From: Lelliottia wanjuensis
GTDB lineage: Bacteria; Pseudomonadota; Gammaproteobacteria; Enterobacterales; Enterobacteriaceae
Direction: 5' to 3'
Assembly: GCF_030238365.1 (NCBI RefSeq)
Contig: NZ_JASSOT010000056.1
Span: forward strand, 1 to 64,000
DNA length: 64,000 nucleotides
Part shown: positions 39,488-47,872 of the stretch, in pieces
Layout of the letters: each line of letters starts with the position of its first letter
Position numbering within the stretch: the stretch's first letter is position 1
Position numbers and translations under genes: made by a program
The notes under the pieces: model-generated
Told to the model about the DNA's origin: nothing
The model's input: only the letters and a program-made list of their open reading frames with translations
Database searches by the model: none

Positions 39488-40054
39488 TTAGGCTTTAACT
39501 CGCTGAATATACTCGCCAAACGCGGTCAACTGGCCGGTCAGATGATCCAGCGTGCTTTGATCCACCACTTCACCCGTCTGGGTATCGACTTTGTTCTGAA
39601 TCACCCCACCCATAAATTCCGGCTTGTTCATCACCATTGCATCAAGGAACACCAGAATCTGACGCAGATGATACTGGCAGCGTGCGCCGCCAATCGCGCC
39701 CATCGAGCTGGTCTGGATCAGCACCGGCTTGCCGGACAGCGGCTGTTCCGGCAAACGGGAGAGCCAGTCGATCGCATTCTTCAGGCCACCTGGCACCGAA
39801 TAGTTGTATTCCGGGGTGACAATCACTACGCCGTCGGCCTGGCGGATCTGCTCGGCCAGCGCTTCGACGCTTTGCGGGAACCCTTCTTCCTGCTGAACAT
39901 CGGCGTCGTACAGAGGGATATCACCAATCGACGGCAGCGCGGTCACGTCCATCCCCGCCGGTGCCAGCTTAGGCAGCGTGCGGGCAACCATCCCGTTAAA
40001 TGAACCTTTACGCAGGCTTCCCAGTAACGTAACAACTTTCAACGTATCAGACAT
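39488..40054 (-). CDS. chrR: NADPH-dependent FMN quinone reductase ChrR (YieF)
   Basis: A 188-aa flavodoxin-fold reductase that reduces quinones and chromate. The FMN-phosphate loop is LLGSLRKGSFN and the second flavin loop is TPEYNYSVPGGLKNAIDWLS. The ATG at 40054 (MSDTLKVVTLLGS) gives the E. coli length and follows a GGAG-type site; an in-frame start 10 codons upstream is unlikely. It follows yieE on the same strand by 37 bp. Confidence 0.96.
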   Translation of the reverse strand: MSDTLKVVTLLGSLRKGSFNGMVARTLPKLAPAGMDVTALPSIGDIPLYDADVQQEEGFPQSVEALAEQIRQADGVVIVTPEYNYSVPGGLKNAIDWLSRLPEQPLSGKPVLIQTSSMGAIGGARCQYHLRQILVFLDAMVMNKPEFMGGVIQNKVDTQTGEVVDQSTLDHLTGQLTAFGEYIQRVKA

Positions 40055-40091
40055 GATTACTCCTTTTTCATCATGATGGCCCATCAGCGGG

Positions 40092-40838
40092 TCAGTTAAG
40101 GGTAAGAGCTTTTTCTGCCGGTAAACTGGTTAATCTCATCAGGCGCGCGGCGGGTTCGTTGGCACGCGCGGGAACATCAGGAAGGCTACGCCATCCGTCG
40201 CGGCTGTCAAATTCCCAGATTTTCAGGCGCTCAATGGCGGGCGTGACGGCAATCGACCAGATCAGCACGTCTTCGGCGTCGCTCAGGGCTTCCACCCGCG
40301 CGGCTTTGGTCGCCCGCAGACGGCCTGAGCCCGGCAGCAGCTGGAGCAGGCTGGCATCGTCCACGGCACAGCCCGAGAGCTTCTGAATGCTCTGACGCAG
40401 GGTAATGAGCTGCGCTTTGGCTTCGTTGGGGTCGTTTTGATTACGCACCCACAGCTTTTCGTTGCTCGAGAGCGGGTAGTCGTCGTGGGCGTGAGGGCCG
40501 TGAAAACCGCGAGTCGCGCGCTGGAGTTCCATATCCAGCCCACAATCGCCCTCCGTCGTGAGGGCCACGCCGACGATGTTTCCAGTGTAGGCGATGGAAA
40601 AACGCGGCAGTTCAGGGTCAGCAAACACCGGGCGGCCTTCGGGCTGGGTGATCATCTCCGGCAGTTCGGTCGTGCCGTAGAGCATAAACAGCAGCTCGGA
40701 GAGTAAGGCCCGGGAGGCCAGAAAGCGCGAGCGTCGATGATCGGGAAGTTTACGCGCTTCGTTGTGACAGGATGAGGAGAGTCTGACTGACACCAGTCGT
40801 CCTTCGGTCAGGATCCCTCTTGCAAAATGCGTTGCCAT
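40092..40838 (-). CDS. acpT: Phosphopantetheinyl transferase-like protein YieE (AcpT)
   Basis: A 248-aa protein of the 4'-phosphopantetheinyl transferase superfamily, close to E. coli YieE over its whole length (opening MATHFARGILTEGRLVSVRL). The family metal motif is recognisable as GLDMELQRA (about residue 115) with the second motif around SSNEKLWV. It is expected to attach phosphopantetheine to a carrier protein, but the natural acceptor is unclear. The ATG at 40838 was chosen over one four codons upstream because it matches the homologue. Confidence 0.9.
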   Translation of the reverse strand: MATHFARGILTEGRLVSVRLSSSCHNEARKLPDHRRSRFLASRALLSELLFMLYGTTELPEMITQPEGRPVFADPELPRFSIAYTGNIVGVALTTEGDCGLDMELQRATRGFHGPHAHDDYPLSSNEKLWVRNQNDPNEAKAQLITLRQSIQKLSGCAVDDASLLQLLPGSGRLRATKAARVEALSDAEDVLIWSIAVTPAIERLKIWEFDSRDGWRSLPDVPARANEPAARLMRLTSLPAEKALTLN

Positions 40839-40980
40839 TTTTCGCTCCATGATAATGGTCAGTGACAGGTTAAACGGTTACATGATTATCGCTTAACTTC
40901 GCATCTGTTTTAATCGGTAAATCCACGAATGAGAAGCCTGGGGACCGAACTTTACATTTTTAGAGGGAAAAATTGGATCT

Positions 40981-41943
40981 CTAACGCAGGGAATCGCAGT
41001 ACAACGCCTTAATCGTCTCTTTCAGCCAGATGATTTTCGGGTTGTGGCTGTTCCGTTTATGCCAGATCAGGGTGAAGGGAACGTTCAGCTTTTCGGCCAG
41101 CGCTTCGTCGATGGGGATAGGGCGGCGCACCAGCTTGCGCTGGTGGAGTTGATTGTAATGATGACAGTAGTGCGGCGCGGTGGCGATATAGTTGTGGTCC
41201 GGCTGCGCGGCCATAAACATCGACTGCTCAAAGCCCGGCAGGCTCAGGGCAATGTTGCGCTCGAGCCCCATCTCCCTCAGCACTTCGTCCAGCGCCCAGG
41301 TATCGCTGCGCTCCCAGAAAATGCTGATGTGGGGATAGCGCAAAAATGTCTCGAGGTTCCACTCTTCGTTTAGCGCCGGATGATCCTCGCGCAGATAGAC
41401 GCAAGGCCGGTCGCTGAAGAGGATTTCGTGGTCGATAAACCACGGGAGCAGCTTCAACAGTTCGCGCGAGCGTGGATGGGTTTCGCGCCCGGTAAAACCG
41501 ATATCCACTTCGCCGCGGGTGATGGCATCCAGCGAGTCGTAATCCCAGTGGCGCATCCGCACCGTTGCCTGCGGATAGCGCTGATTCACCTGATCTAACA
41601 GGGCGTTAAAGCGGATCAGCATCAGCGGCGTTTCCGCCGCCAGCTCGAATTTCAGCCCGCTGAGGGAATCGTGATGCGGTTTATCGAGGATCTGATTGCC
41701 AATCTGCATCCAGTCCGTCAGGTTTTGCTCAAGACTGACGGTGAGCGGCGTCGGCAGCAGACCGAGCGGGGTTTTGACAAACAGCGGGTCGTCGAACCAG
41801 TCGCGCAGTTTCGCCAGCGATTTACTCACCGCCGACGGCGTGACGTTCATCCGTTTCGCGGCTTTGGTGACGCTGCGTTCCTGCAGCAACAGCTGCAGGC
41901 ACAGTAACAGGTTAAGATCGAGGCTGCTGATGGGCTTCTTCAT
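40981..41943 (-). CDS. yidZ: LysR-family regulator YidZ
   Basis: A 320-aa LysR-type regulator. The N-terminal HTH (about residues 10-68) contains [20 protein letters not shown], and an effector-binding domain follows. It is close to E. coli YidZ, which has been linked to anaerobic growth with nitric oxide. The start lies inside the 3' end of mdtL (32-bp overlap), so the two are probably cotranscribed. Confidence 0.94.
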   Translation of the reverse strand: MKKPISSLDLNLLLCLQLLLQERSVTKAAKRMNVTPSAVSKSLAKLRDWFDDPLFVKTPLGLLPTPLTVSLEQNLTDWMQIGNQILDKPHHDSLSGLKFELAAETPLMLIRFNALLDQVNQRYPQATVRMRHWDYDSLDAITRGEVDIGFTGRETHPRSRELLKLLPWFIDHEILFSDRPCVYLREDHPALNEEWNLETFLRYPHISIFWERSDTWALDEVLREMGLERNIALSLPGFEQSMFMAAQPDHNYIATAPHYCHHYNQLHQRKLVRRPIPIDEALAEKLNVPFTLIWHKRNSHNPKIIWLKETIKALYCDSLR

Positions 41944-43087
41944 AGTGCGCTGCGGGCTGTATCGCCATGATTAACAGGATGCAGACCATGCTACAGCCAA
42001 TCAGAATCCCGATCAGCATATTCAGCGCATTAAGACCGATCACCGCCGCCAGCCAAATCCACAGGGACGAGCCGCACACCTGAGCAATGCCGAGCGCGGA
42101 GCTGGCCACACCGGCGCGCAGGGAGAACGGCCCCAGCGCCTGGCTCATCGCCACGCCAAACCCCACCGAGAACCCGGCGCAGATCAGGGTGATACCCGCC
42201 AGCATAATGGCGTGAGAACTCGCCGTCGCCAGCACCACGCCCGCAATCAGGAACAGGATCTGCGAAGTCATCATTAGCGTGCGCTGGCTAAACACATTGA
42301 GGGCAAACGGCGTCGAGAACGACACCGCCATACTCACCATCGCGGTCAACGCCATCACCGTGGAGTACTCCCCGCGATCAAACCCCATGGTTTCCATCAG
42401 TAAAACAGGGGAAACGTTTACATAGGTGAGGATGACCACGACGCTCAGGGTGGTGATCAGCAGACGGCTAATGAAAAAGCGGTTCAGGAGTTTCTCAGCC
42501 GGGTGAATCGTCGCGGCATTCCCCGCGTGATGCGAGCCAGGATGCGTCTCTTTCAGTACCGTGATCGAGAGGATAAAGACCAGCAGGCCCATCGCCGCCA
42601 TCGTCCAGAACAGGCTCTGCCACGGCAGTTTGAGCATAATCAGATAACCGATCACCGGAGCCAGCACCGGGATAATACAGGTGATGCCGTTGAGCATGGA
42701 GAGGACTTTCGCGCGGCGCTGGGCGCTGAGGGTATCGCGCAAAATAGCAAACGCCACCACATAACAGCCGCCCGCCCCGATGCCCTGAATGAAGCGTCCG
42801 GTCAGGAACAGCGTGCTGTCCTGCGCCATCGAGCACAGCACCGACGCCAGCGCAAAGATCACCGCCCCGGTAATCGCCACAGGCTGCCGCCCGGCTTTGT
42901 CGGCAATCTTACCGGCAAATACCATCGACGATGCCATTCCCGCCAGATAAGCCGAAAATGCGATATGCAGTTGCGCTTCGCTGGCCCCCAGATCGCGTGC
43001 GATGTGCGGCAGGCCGACCAGATACATATCAATGCCCGACGGATAAAGCAGAACCAGTGCAAAACTACAGAACAGAAAACGCGCCAT
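41912..43087 (-). CDS. mdtL: MFS multidrug transporter MdtL
   Basis: A 391-aa DHA1-type 12-TM exporter. Motif A between TM2 and TM3 reads [14 protein letters not shown], and motif C is around [14 protein letters not shown]. coli MdtL gives chloramphenicol resistance when overproduced. The ATG at 43087 ([20 protein letters not shown]) gives the E. coli length; in-frame upstream starts to 43183 have no homology. In E. coli it follows tnaCAB; here the island lies upstream. Confidence 0.95.
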   Translation of the reverse strand: MARFLFCSFALVLLYPSGIDMYLVGLPHIARDLGASEAQLHIAFSAYLAGMASSMVFAGKIADKAGRQPVAITGAVIFALASVLCSMAQDSTLFLTGRFIQGIGAGGCYVVAFAILRDTLSAQRRAKVLSMLNGITCIIPVLAPVIGYLIMLKLPWQSLFWTMAAMGLLVFILSITVLKETHPGSHHAGNAATIHPAEKLLNRFFISRLLITTLSVVVILTYVNVSPVLLMETMGFDRGEYSTVMALTAMVSMAVSFSTPFALNVFSQRTLMMTSQILFLIAGVVLATASSHAIMLAGITLICAGFSVGFGVAMSQALGPFSLRAGVASSALGIAQVCGSSLWIWLAAVIGLNALNMLIGILIGCSMVCILLIMAIQPAAHYEEAHQQPRS

Positions 43088-43157
43088 AAATCCCCCATGT
43101 AAGGCAGGCTGGAAGCATAGGGGGAGAACGGGGAAGATGCGAGTTGCCATTTGGACA

Positions 43158-43186
43158 AAGGTGATTTCCTGATAGGAAATCACCTT
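43158..43186. promoter_or_regulatory. Perfect 12-bp inverted repeat in the mdtL leader
   Basis: AAGGTGATTTCC and GGAAATCACCTT are separated by TGATA, 71 bp upstream of mdtL. It lacks a clear U-tract, so it looks more like an operator or a leader hairpin than a terminator. The cognate factor is not identified. Confidence 0.6.
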
Positions 43187-43249
43187 GATGCAGATGCTGG
43201 AAAGTTGTGCTAACTCGTTAATCTGTCAGCGATACGTTGCCTTCAAAAC

Positions 43250-43423
43250 ATGGCTATGGGCACATTCAAGTACACAAAAACCAAAAAGGTGGTGGAACCA
43301 CGGTTGAACAGAATGAGAACCGAACCATCACTCTATGAGGACTTAGGGCATTTCAGCTTTTATTACGGTGTTCCCGAAACGGCAATAGTTTTTGCCAATG
43401 AATTTCGCCTTATTAATAACTGA
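43250..43423 (+). CDS. Possible 57-aa protein at the left edge of the island
   Basis: An open frame beginning MAMGTFKYTKTKKVVEPRLN and ending FANEFRLINN. There is no obvious ribosome-binding site and no family is recognised. The composition (basic N-terminal half, hydrophobic YYGVPETAIVF) is protein-like, so it may be a remnant. Its first bases coincide with a repeat also found near the integrase (52304-52330). Confidence 0.25.
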   Translation: MAMGTFKYTKTKKVVEPRLNRMRTEPSLYEDLGHFSFYYGVPETAIVFANEFRLINN

Positions 43424-43483
43424 GAATAAGATTTTATACGGCTCGCATAAACCCTCTGTTATGAGGAGATAAGCATAGTTTTT

Positions 43484-43675
43484 GCGTTATGACTTGCGCG
43501 GCCTGCGCTCGCCCCTTCAATGGTGGCCCTGGCAGGGGCTTCGAAAGAAGCGCCGGGTCGTGATAACCGGTACGCCAACCCTGTCTGGGTCACCACCAGT
43601 GAGCCTGGCGTATCCGGTGGTGGCGTAAACCTGCTTATCACGAAGCGGAGCGCAGCGGATGTGTCCTTTTCCTGA
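43484..43675 (+). pseudogene. Ash-family-like remnant of a P4-type satellite
   Basis: One plus-strand frame reads PSMVALAGASKEAPGRDNRY and continues PVWVTTSEPG then SGGGVNLL before a TGA at 43673. This resembles, from memory, the N-terminal part of ash-family proteins that are common in P4-like elements. The frame is short (51 codons from the internal ATG at 43520) and lacks the usual C-terminal part, so it is called a remnant. It precedes the P4-type small gene at 43711. Confidence 0.45.
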
Positions 43676-43710
43676 ATCTCTCGTTGCACCAGCCTCCGCC
43701 GGAGGTATCT

Positions 43711-43998
43711 ATGAAAATCACCGTAGAACAACCCTCAGCCAGAGAACTGGTCGATCGCTCGCGAGTCCTGGTGCATGTAATGCTCGAACATCCTGACGAT
43801 ATCGGCCCGAATTATGCGTTGCTTCTCATCCTTGCCGCCCAGCTACAACTGTTAAGAGATGCTTTTGAAGAAGATGAGGTGAGACGGCTTAGAGACGAAA
43901 ATTTCCTCAATAATTTTTACAGCGACCCTAGCATCAGGGATAGATGTTGTGGTGTGTTTTGGCACAATTCGGAATCCAGCGATACATTCATTATCTGA
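43711..43998 (+). CDS. Small P4-satellite-type protein of unknown function
   Basis: A 95-aa acidic protein starting MKITVEQPSARELVDRSRVL, preceded by a good GGAGG site 6 nt before the ATG. Short helical proteins of this type follow the ash gene in many P4-like islands. Residues 30-60 (IGPNYALLLILAAQLQLLRD) look like an amphipathic helix. The last 20 residues (WHNSESSDTFII) lie in more AT-rich sequence and may be a replaced C-terminus at the cargo junction. No function is known. Confidence 0.55.
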   Translation: MKITVEQPSARELVDRSRVLVHVMLEHPDDIGPNYALLLILAAQLQLLRDAFEEDEVRRLRDENFLNNFYSDPSIRDRCCGVFWHNSESSDTFII

Positions 43999-44219
43999 AT
44001 CCTTCAAGTTCCCCCATTTATTGTCTACTAAGTAAAAAGAAAGCGGGGGGATGTGTTTTGCAATCTAAGGCTACAATAATATATTGATTTTATTAGACTA
44101 TATTATAAATTTAGTTCTCAAATTTGCTCTGGCTAATAAGTGTTGTATGTTTTAATTGAAAACTGATAGATAGTATTTTACTATAAATTGGTAAATAACT
44201 TTTTATATAAAGGATTATG
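43999..44219 (+). promoter_or_regulatory. AT-rich leader of the graspetide-like operon
   Basis: About 220 bp, around 75% A+T by eye, with no gene. It marks a sharp drop in GC content from the P4-type genes and probably holds the promoter of the downstream three-gene operon; several TATAAT-like hexamers are present (for example around 44100) but none is singled out. The sequence AAAGGA just before 44217 is the ribosome-binding site for the first gene. Confidence 0.5.
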
Positions 44220-44426
44220 ATGAAACAAGAGCATGTACTAATACATTTTTCTACGAAAAGGCCTTTTTCTAATAAACCTGAAATGCCAGAAGGTGCAGTT
44301 TATAATAAGGAAAAGGGTTATTGGATTAGAAATGGGGAACCTTTAGTGTCATATAATTCAGAATATGGAACTAGGGCTACCAAGAAGTGTGATGTTGAAA
44401 CTGGAGAGGATCAAAAAGGAGAATGA
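44220..44426 (+). CDS. Candidate graspetide (RiPP) precursor peptide
   Basis: A 68-aa peptide. The ATG at 44220 is 5 nt from AAAGGA and is preferred over the adjacent ATG at 44217. The N-terminal part (MKQEHVLIHFSTKRPFSNKP) is basic, a central GAVYNKEKGYWIRNGEPLV resembles a leader-recognition segment, and the C-terminus TRATKKCDVETGEDQKGE mixes Thr/Lys nucleophiles with Asp/Glu acceptors as graspetide cores do. It overlaps the ATP-grasp gene by 4 bp (ATGA), the expected place for a precursor. No homologous precursor is recalled with confidence, and there is no double-Gly leader or signal peptide. Confidence 0.6.
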   Translation: MKQEHVLIHFSTKRPFSNKPEMPEGAVYNKEKGYWIRNGEPLVSYNSEYGTRATKKCDVETGEDQKGE

Positions 44427-45361
44427 AAAATTATGTATTGATTCTATCAAGCATGTATGATTTTTCCACGGATTTGGTTGTTCAGCGCCTGGAAAATAAT
44501 GGCGATGCTTTTATTAGACTAAACAAAGAGCAATTAAGTGATTATGAGATTTTTTTAGATCCCGTAAATACAATCCTAAGGGTGAAAGGTGAATATGTTG
44601 ATGTGGAGACATCTAATGTAAAATCAGTTTGGTTTCGACAACCTGTTTTTCTAAGAAATACTCCAGGGCGGAGTATTGATATAAATGAGCAGCTTTCATT
44701 ATCGCAATGGAATGCTTTTCTTAGGGGATTAATGGTTTTTGATAAGGCGTATTGGATGAATTGGCCACAAGCAACATATGCTGCTGAATCTAAGCCATAT
44801 CAGCTAATGATTGCAAAAAAGATGGGTTTTTCTGTACCTCAAACGATTATTAGTAACTCTCTTGGTTTTGAAAGACTCCCTTCAACGAATTTTATTATAA
44901 AGTCGATGGATACCGTTTTACTTAAAGAAAATGATGATTGCTATTTTACATACACATCGAAAGCTAATCCTGAGGACTTTTCTTTAGACAAAACCAAACA
45001 GGCACCGATAACATTTCAAGAATATATTGAGGATAAGTTAGATATTAGAGTTACTATTGTTGGCTCCAAAGTATATGCCGTTGCAATAAAATCTAATGGT
45101 AATGCTATCTCTGATGATTGGAGAACTGTAAAAAAAGAAGATCTTGAATATGTCGATATTGAACTTCCTGTTATGATTAAAAAACTTTGCATAGAGTATG
45201 TTAAGTTTCTTGGGTTAAATTATGGTGCCATTGATTTTATCAAAACAAAAGACGAATATATATTTATTGAAATAAATCCAACTGGAGAGTGGGGATGGCT
45301 TTCTAATGATAAAAGAGAAATTGATTACGCTATTGCAAAGAAATTATCTGAGGCTAATTAA
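44423..45361 (+). CDS. MvdD-like ATP-grasp peptide ligase (graspetide maturase)
   Basis: A 312-aa ATP-grasp enzyme of the MvdC/MvdD group, which crosslinks Thr/Ser/Lys to Asp/Glu side chains of a ribosomal peptide. Visible features: an N-terminal pre-ATP-grasp region with the characteristic SVWFRQP (68-74); the central KPYQLMIAKKMGFSVPQTII (124-143); ATP-contacting Lys in FIIKSMD (157-163); QEYIEDKLDIRVTIVG (199-214); and metal-binding Asp271, Glu283 and Asn285 in GAIDFI and FIEINPTGEW. It is translationally coupled to the upstream peptide and lies in low-GC DNA. Its length matches the family (about 310-330 aa). Confidence 0.85.
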   Translation: MKNYVLILSSMYDFSTDLVVQRLENNGDAFIRLNKEQLSDYEIFLDPVNTILRVKGEYVDVETSNVKSVWFRQPVFLRNTPGRSIDINEQLSLSQWNAFLRGLMVFDKAYWMNWPQATYAAESKPYQLMIAKKMGFSVPQTIISNSLGFERLPSTNFIIKSMDTVLLKENDDCYFTYTSKANPEDFSLDKTKQAPITFQEYIEDKLDIRVTIVGSKVYAVAIKSNGNAISDDWRTVKKEDLEYVDIELPVMIKKLCIEYVKFLGLNYGAIDFIKTKDEYIFIEINPTGEWGWLSNDKREIDYAIAKKLSEAN

Positions 45362-45362
45362 A

Positions 45363-45971
45363 ATGATCTCTAGGATTATTGAGGAGGTTTTCCCATTTCT
45401 TTACTTTTACTATATTGCGAACAAAAAAACAGTTAGTGTGTATGATATCACCTTTTCAAATTTTGAGTTTTACTCAGGATTATCGGATGAAAAAATAGTC
45501 GTGAGACTTGAAAGCGAGCATAATAGAGCCAAGGAGATAGATGATAAGACTTTTAAATTCACATTAGCATTAAGTATATCATTAAGTATTATAAGTGCCG
45601 GTGCTAGTGGAGTTGTTAAATTTCTTCCTGAAAGTCCCTTGAGTCCATATATATCGTTTGTGTTTTTTCTTTCTTCTTTTTATATGCTATGTGGTGGCCT
45701 TATCTCATTGGGTTCATTAAAAACCCTACCAAAATTTGGGTATGGAACGTATTTTGAGATCAACAAAAGTAGAGAATCCTTAATTAAAGCCATCGTTGGT
45801 CAAGAAAAGGTTAATATAATACGGCATATAAGAAATGAGCTTTCTTATATGAGTTTACGAAATGGTTTTTTACTAATCCTCTTTGCTCTTATTTTGTGTT
45901 TATTTATATTGGCTACCAGTTTTTTTGTGAGTCACTTACGATTTGAACCGTTGACATATTACTGTCTATGA
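45363..45971 (+). CDS. Membrane protein of the graspetide-like operon
   Basis: A 202-aa protein with about three hydrophobic helices (residues around 62-87, 92-117 and 164-190), a cytosol-like charged segment (EKIVVRLESEHNRAKEIDDK) before the first, and a linker (GQEKVNIIRHIRNEL) before the last. The ATG is 1 bp after the ligase stop, with GAGG upstream; an in-frame ATG at 45306 would overlap the ligase by 56 bp. The layout recalls small 2TM/SLATT-like effector proteins of conflict systems. Export, immunity or pore formation are all possible; no family was recognised with certainty. Confidence 0.7.
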   Translation: MISRIIEEVFPFLYFYYIANKKTVSVYDITFSNFEFYSGLSDEKIVVRLESEHNRAKEIDDKTFKFTLALSISLSIISAGASGVVKFLPESPLSPYISFVFFLSSFYMLCGGLISLGSLKTLPKFGYGTYFEINKSRESLIKAIVGQEKVNIIRHIRNELSYMSLRNGFLLILFALILCLFILATSFFVSHLRFEPLTYYCL

Positions 45972-45986
45972 ATAGTTAATATAATT

Positions 45987-46852
45987 CTAGTGATTGAGTT
46001 TAACTTCCTCACCATTTACAAATATTAATCCTTCACGAATAAGTTTCTCCAGCCAACGCGAAAATTTCTTCTCGACGTTAATTCCCTTAACCCGTAGATC
46101 GTCGCGCAAGAGCGTGCGGGTACAAGGCTTATTCTGGCTGATGCGTTGGTTAATACAGCGCCATAACGCCGTATGGTTGCGGGTGATATGAGGAACGTCG
46201 GGTGGTATACCACTACTCAGTAAGTCATCGGCTGGTTACCGGGGCTCGTCGTTCAGTATTAGCGAGGTCACTGGTTCGCCATCACTATCGGTATAGATAA
46301 CGACTTCCTCAAGATCGTAGGCGGTGACCTACGGCATCTCCGCATGTTTCATCTTTGTACAACTCAAGGTGATAGCGTTGCGACGTCCCTCACGCCTAAC
46401 GTTAAACTCGGCATCCAGCGCGGCCTGAAAAGCACTTGAACCGCGTGCGCCTCGTTCCTGATCCTTACCTGAGTGATGAACGATCATCATAGCTGCGCGC
46501 GTATGATACCGAATGGCGTCGCAACCCTGGATAAATGCGCCCCTATCCCGCGCGGTGTTTTCATCTGAGTTCCTAGGCGCGGATCCGCCGCGATACACTG
46601 GTTCCTCCTTCTCCGAAGATAAACAGCACAGCCCCTTGATTGATTCGCCTTCCGCCCCATGACGTACCGCTGGCAATATGGCACGCCAGCGATACTGCCA
46701 GAAAGGATTTAAAAGAGCCGCCGGGGCCGTAAATACTGCACAGCGCCCCGGCGGGAATAAGTCCTTTAACCTGATAATCCTGACTGGTGTTAAACCCTTG
46801 AGCCCCGGCGCAGCGGAAGGGAGGTGGTAAGAGTAGAGTCTGATGCTGCCAT
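45987..46852 (-). pseudogene. Decayed AAA ATPase (RepA/DnaB-like) of the P4-type replication module
   Basis: Minus-strand frames add up to a satellite replicative ATPase. From the N-terminus: LPPPFRCAGAQGFNTSQDYQ, then Walker A GPGGSFKSF, then FGEGGTSVSRRIRA. After a frameshift with an internal deletion near 46570 comes DENTARDRGAFIQGCDAIRY and HHSGKDQERGARGSSAFQAA. The frame then carries two in-frame stops, TAG at about 46333 and TAA at about 46236, before a winged-helix-like C-terminus ending GEEVKLNH at 45987. A start-proximal frameshift is also needed. It cannot make a functional protein. Confidence 0.8.
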
Positions 46853-46855
46853 GAC

Positions 46856-47338
46856 TTACGACCTGAGATTTGCAGGAAGTTGCTGGTTGAACACAATCCG
46901 GGAAATGGATTCACCGTAGTGACGGTAAAATTCATCCCAGTCGCTCAATGTGGTGTCTACAGGGAGAACCACACAGCCCTTCACTACTTCCGCAGCGGCG
47001 GTTGCATTCAGCAGCCCGGTATTTTTCTCCTGACTGCAATCATTATCGCCAGCCAGGATAAGGTGGCATTCAGGCCACTGCCCCCGGAAAGCGATGGCCA
47101 CATTTTTCAGGTTGTGCGCCGACAGGGCAGCAACGACAGGAAAATGGCGAAGGCATGAGACCGCAAGCGCGGTTGCATATCCTTCGGTAATGATGATGCC
47201 TTCCGGTGGTTTGTTGTCCGGTGCCCAGGGTTCCGGTCTACCGTTGCGGCTCGCCTGATGTACCGGGCAAAAAAAATCCTTCAAATGGCTACCGGGCAGC
47301 AAGTACTTTTTCCCTCCTGGTAAGTGAATTACTGACAT
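46856..47338 (-). pseudogene. Toprim-domain primase fragment of the P4-type replication module
   Basis: A 160-aa frame holding a toprim fold: IIITEGYATALAVSCLR has the conserved Glu and HLILAGDNDCSQEKNTG has the DxD-type acidic pair. Related satellite proteins have an N-terminal zinc-binding domain that is missing here, and the sequence upstream of 47338 contains stops, so this is a 5'-truncated remnant. It lies directly upstream of the decayed AAA ATPase on the same strand. Confidence 0.7.
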
Positions 47339-47812
47339 CTGTTTGACTGTCAGCCTGTTTGTTGCAGTGAATTTTCAGGCAGTAGCTGGGTTGAAGATGA
47401 TCTGTGTGCTGGCGTCACTTTTAAGAGCGTAAGCGAGTGAAAGTGACGCTGCGTTTTGCACATTCAGCAGGAAGTACGGACGCAAAGCCTTCGGCAATGC
47501 CGCCCGACTTCTCTACAGCGTTCTGTCTGTCGCTACGCTTGCAACAGGGTAGCGATAAAGGGTGTGGTCACCTGTATCGAGACAGGAGGTCAGTTTCAGA
47601 CCACGCTTCGTTCCCTGGATGACCGGGGGCTGACCGCCAAAGGCGCTTCTTACAGGTCGCAGTTCGTCTTAGAACAGGAAGCTTTTAGGGGGGCTGCTAT
47701 GAGTTGGGATAGGGTAGATCTGGGGGAGGGGGAAAGCTGCGGGAAACTGTTTTTGGGAATTGAAAATTCTAAATTACAACAAAGTTAATCGTTACAATGG
47801 CAGAAAAATTGT
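47339..47812. other. Non-coding satellite sequence between the primase remnant and the RES operon
   Basis: About 470 bp with no convincing gene. It contains a 10-bp inverted repeat (GCGTCACTTT at 47412-47421, AAAGTGACGC at 47440-47449) and a GC-richer block at 47430-47690 of P4-satellite composition. An open plus-strand frame (47456-47788) has no start signal or family resemblance. Confidence 0.5.
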
Positions 47813-47813
47813 A

Positions 47814-47849
47814 ATGCCAATAATAAATTTAAATTAATATTACTGGCAT
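47814..47849. terminator. AT-rich hairpin downstream of the RES gene
   Basis: ATGCCAATAATA and TATTACTGGCAT form an 11-of-12-bp stem. On the minus strand it follows the RES stop by 24 bp and is followed by TACAATTTTTCT; on the plus strand a T7 run follows closely. Confidence 0.55.
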
Positions 47850-47872
47850 CATTTTTTTAAAATCCATTGTAA

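Noticed and set aside
45994-46191. Plus-strand 65-codon frame after the membrane protein gene
   Set aside because: The minus strand here encodes the C-terminus of the decayed satellite ATPase in a coherent frame, so the plus frame is a shadow.
47400-47700. Retron or CRISPR-like structure
   Set aside because: There is no reverse transcriptase nearby and no regularly spaced direct repeats; only one short inverted repeat is present.
47437-47788. Plus-strand frames in the 47.4-47.8 kb block
   Set aside because: No ribosome-binding site, no recognisable family and unusual composition; described as non-coding instead.
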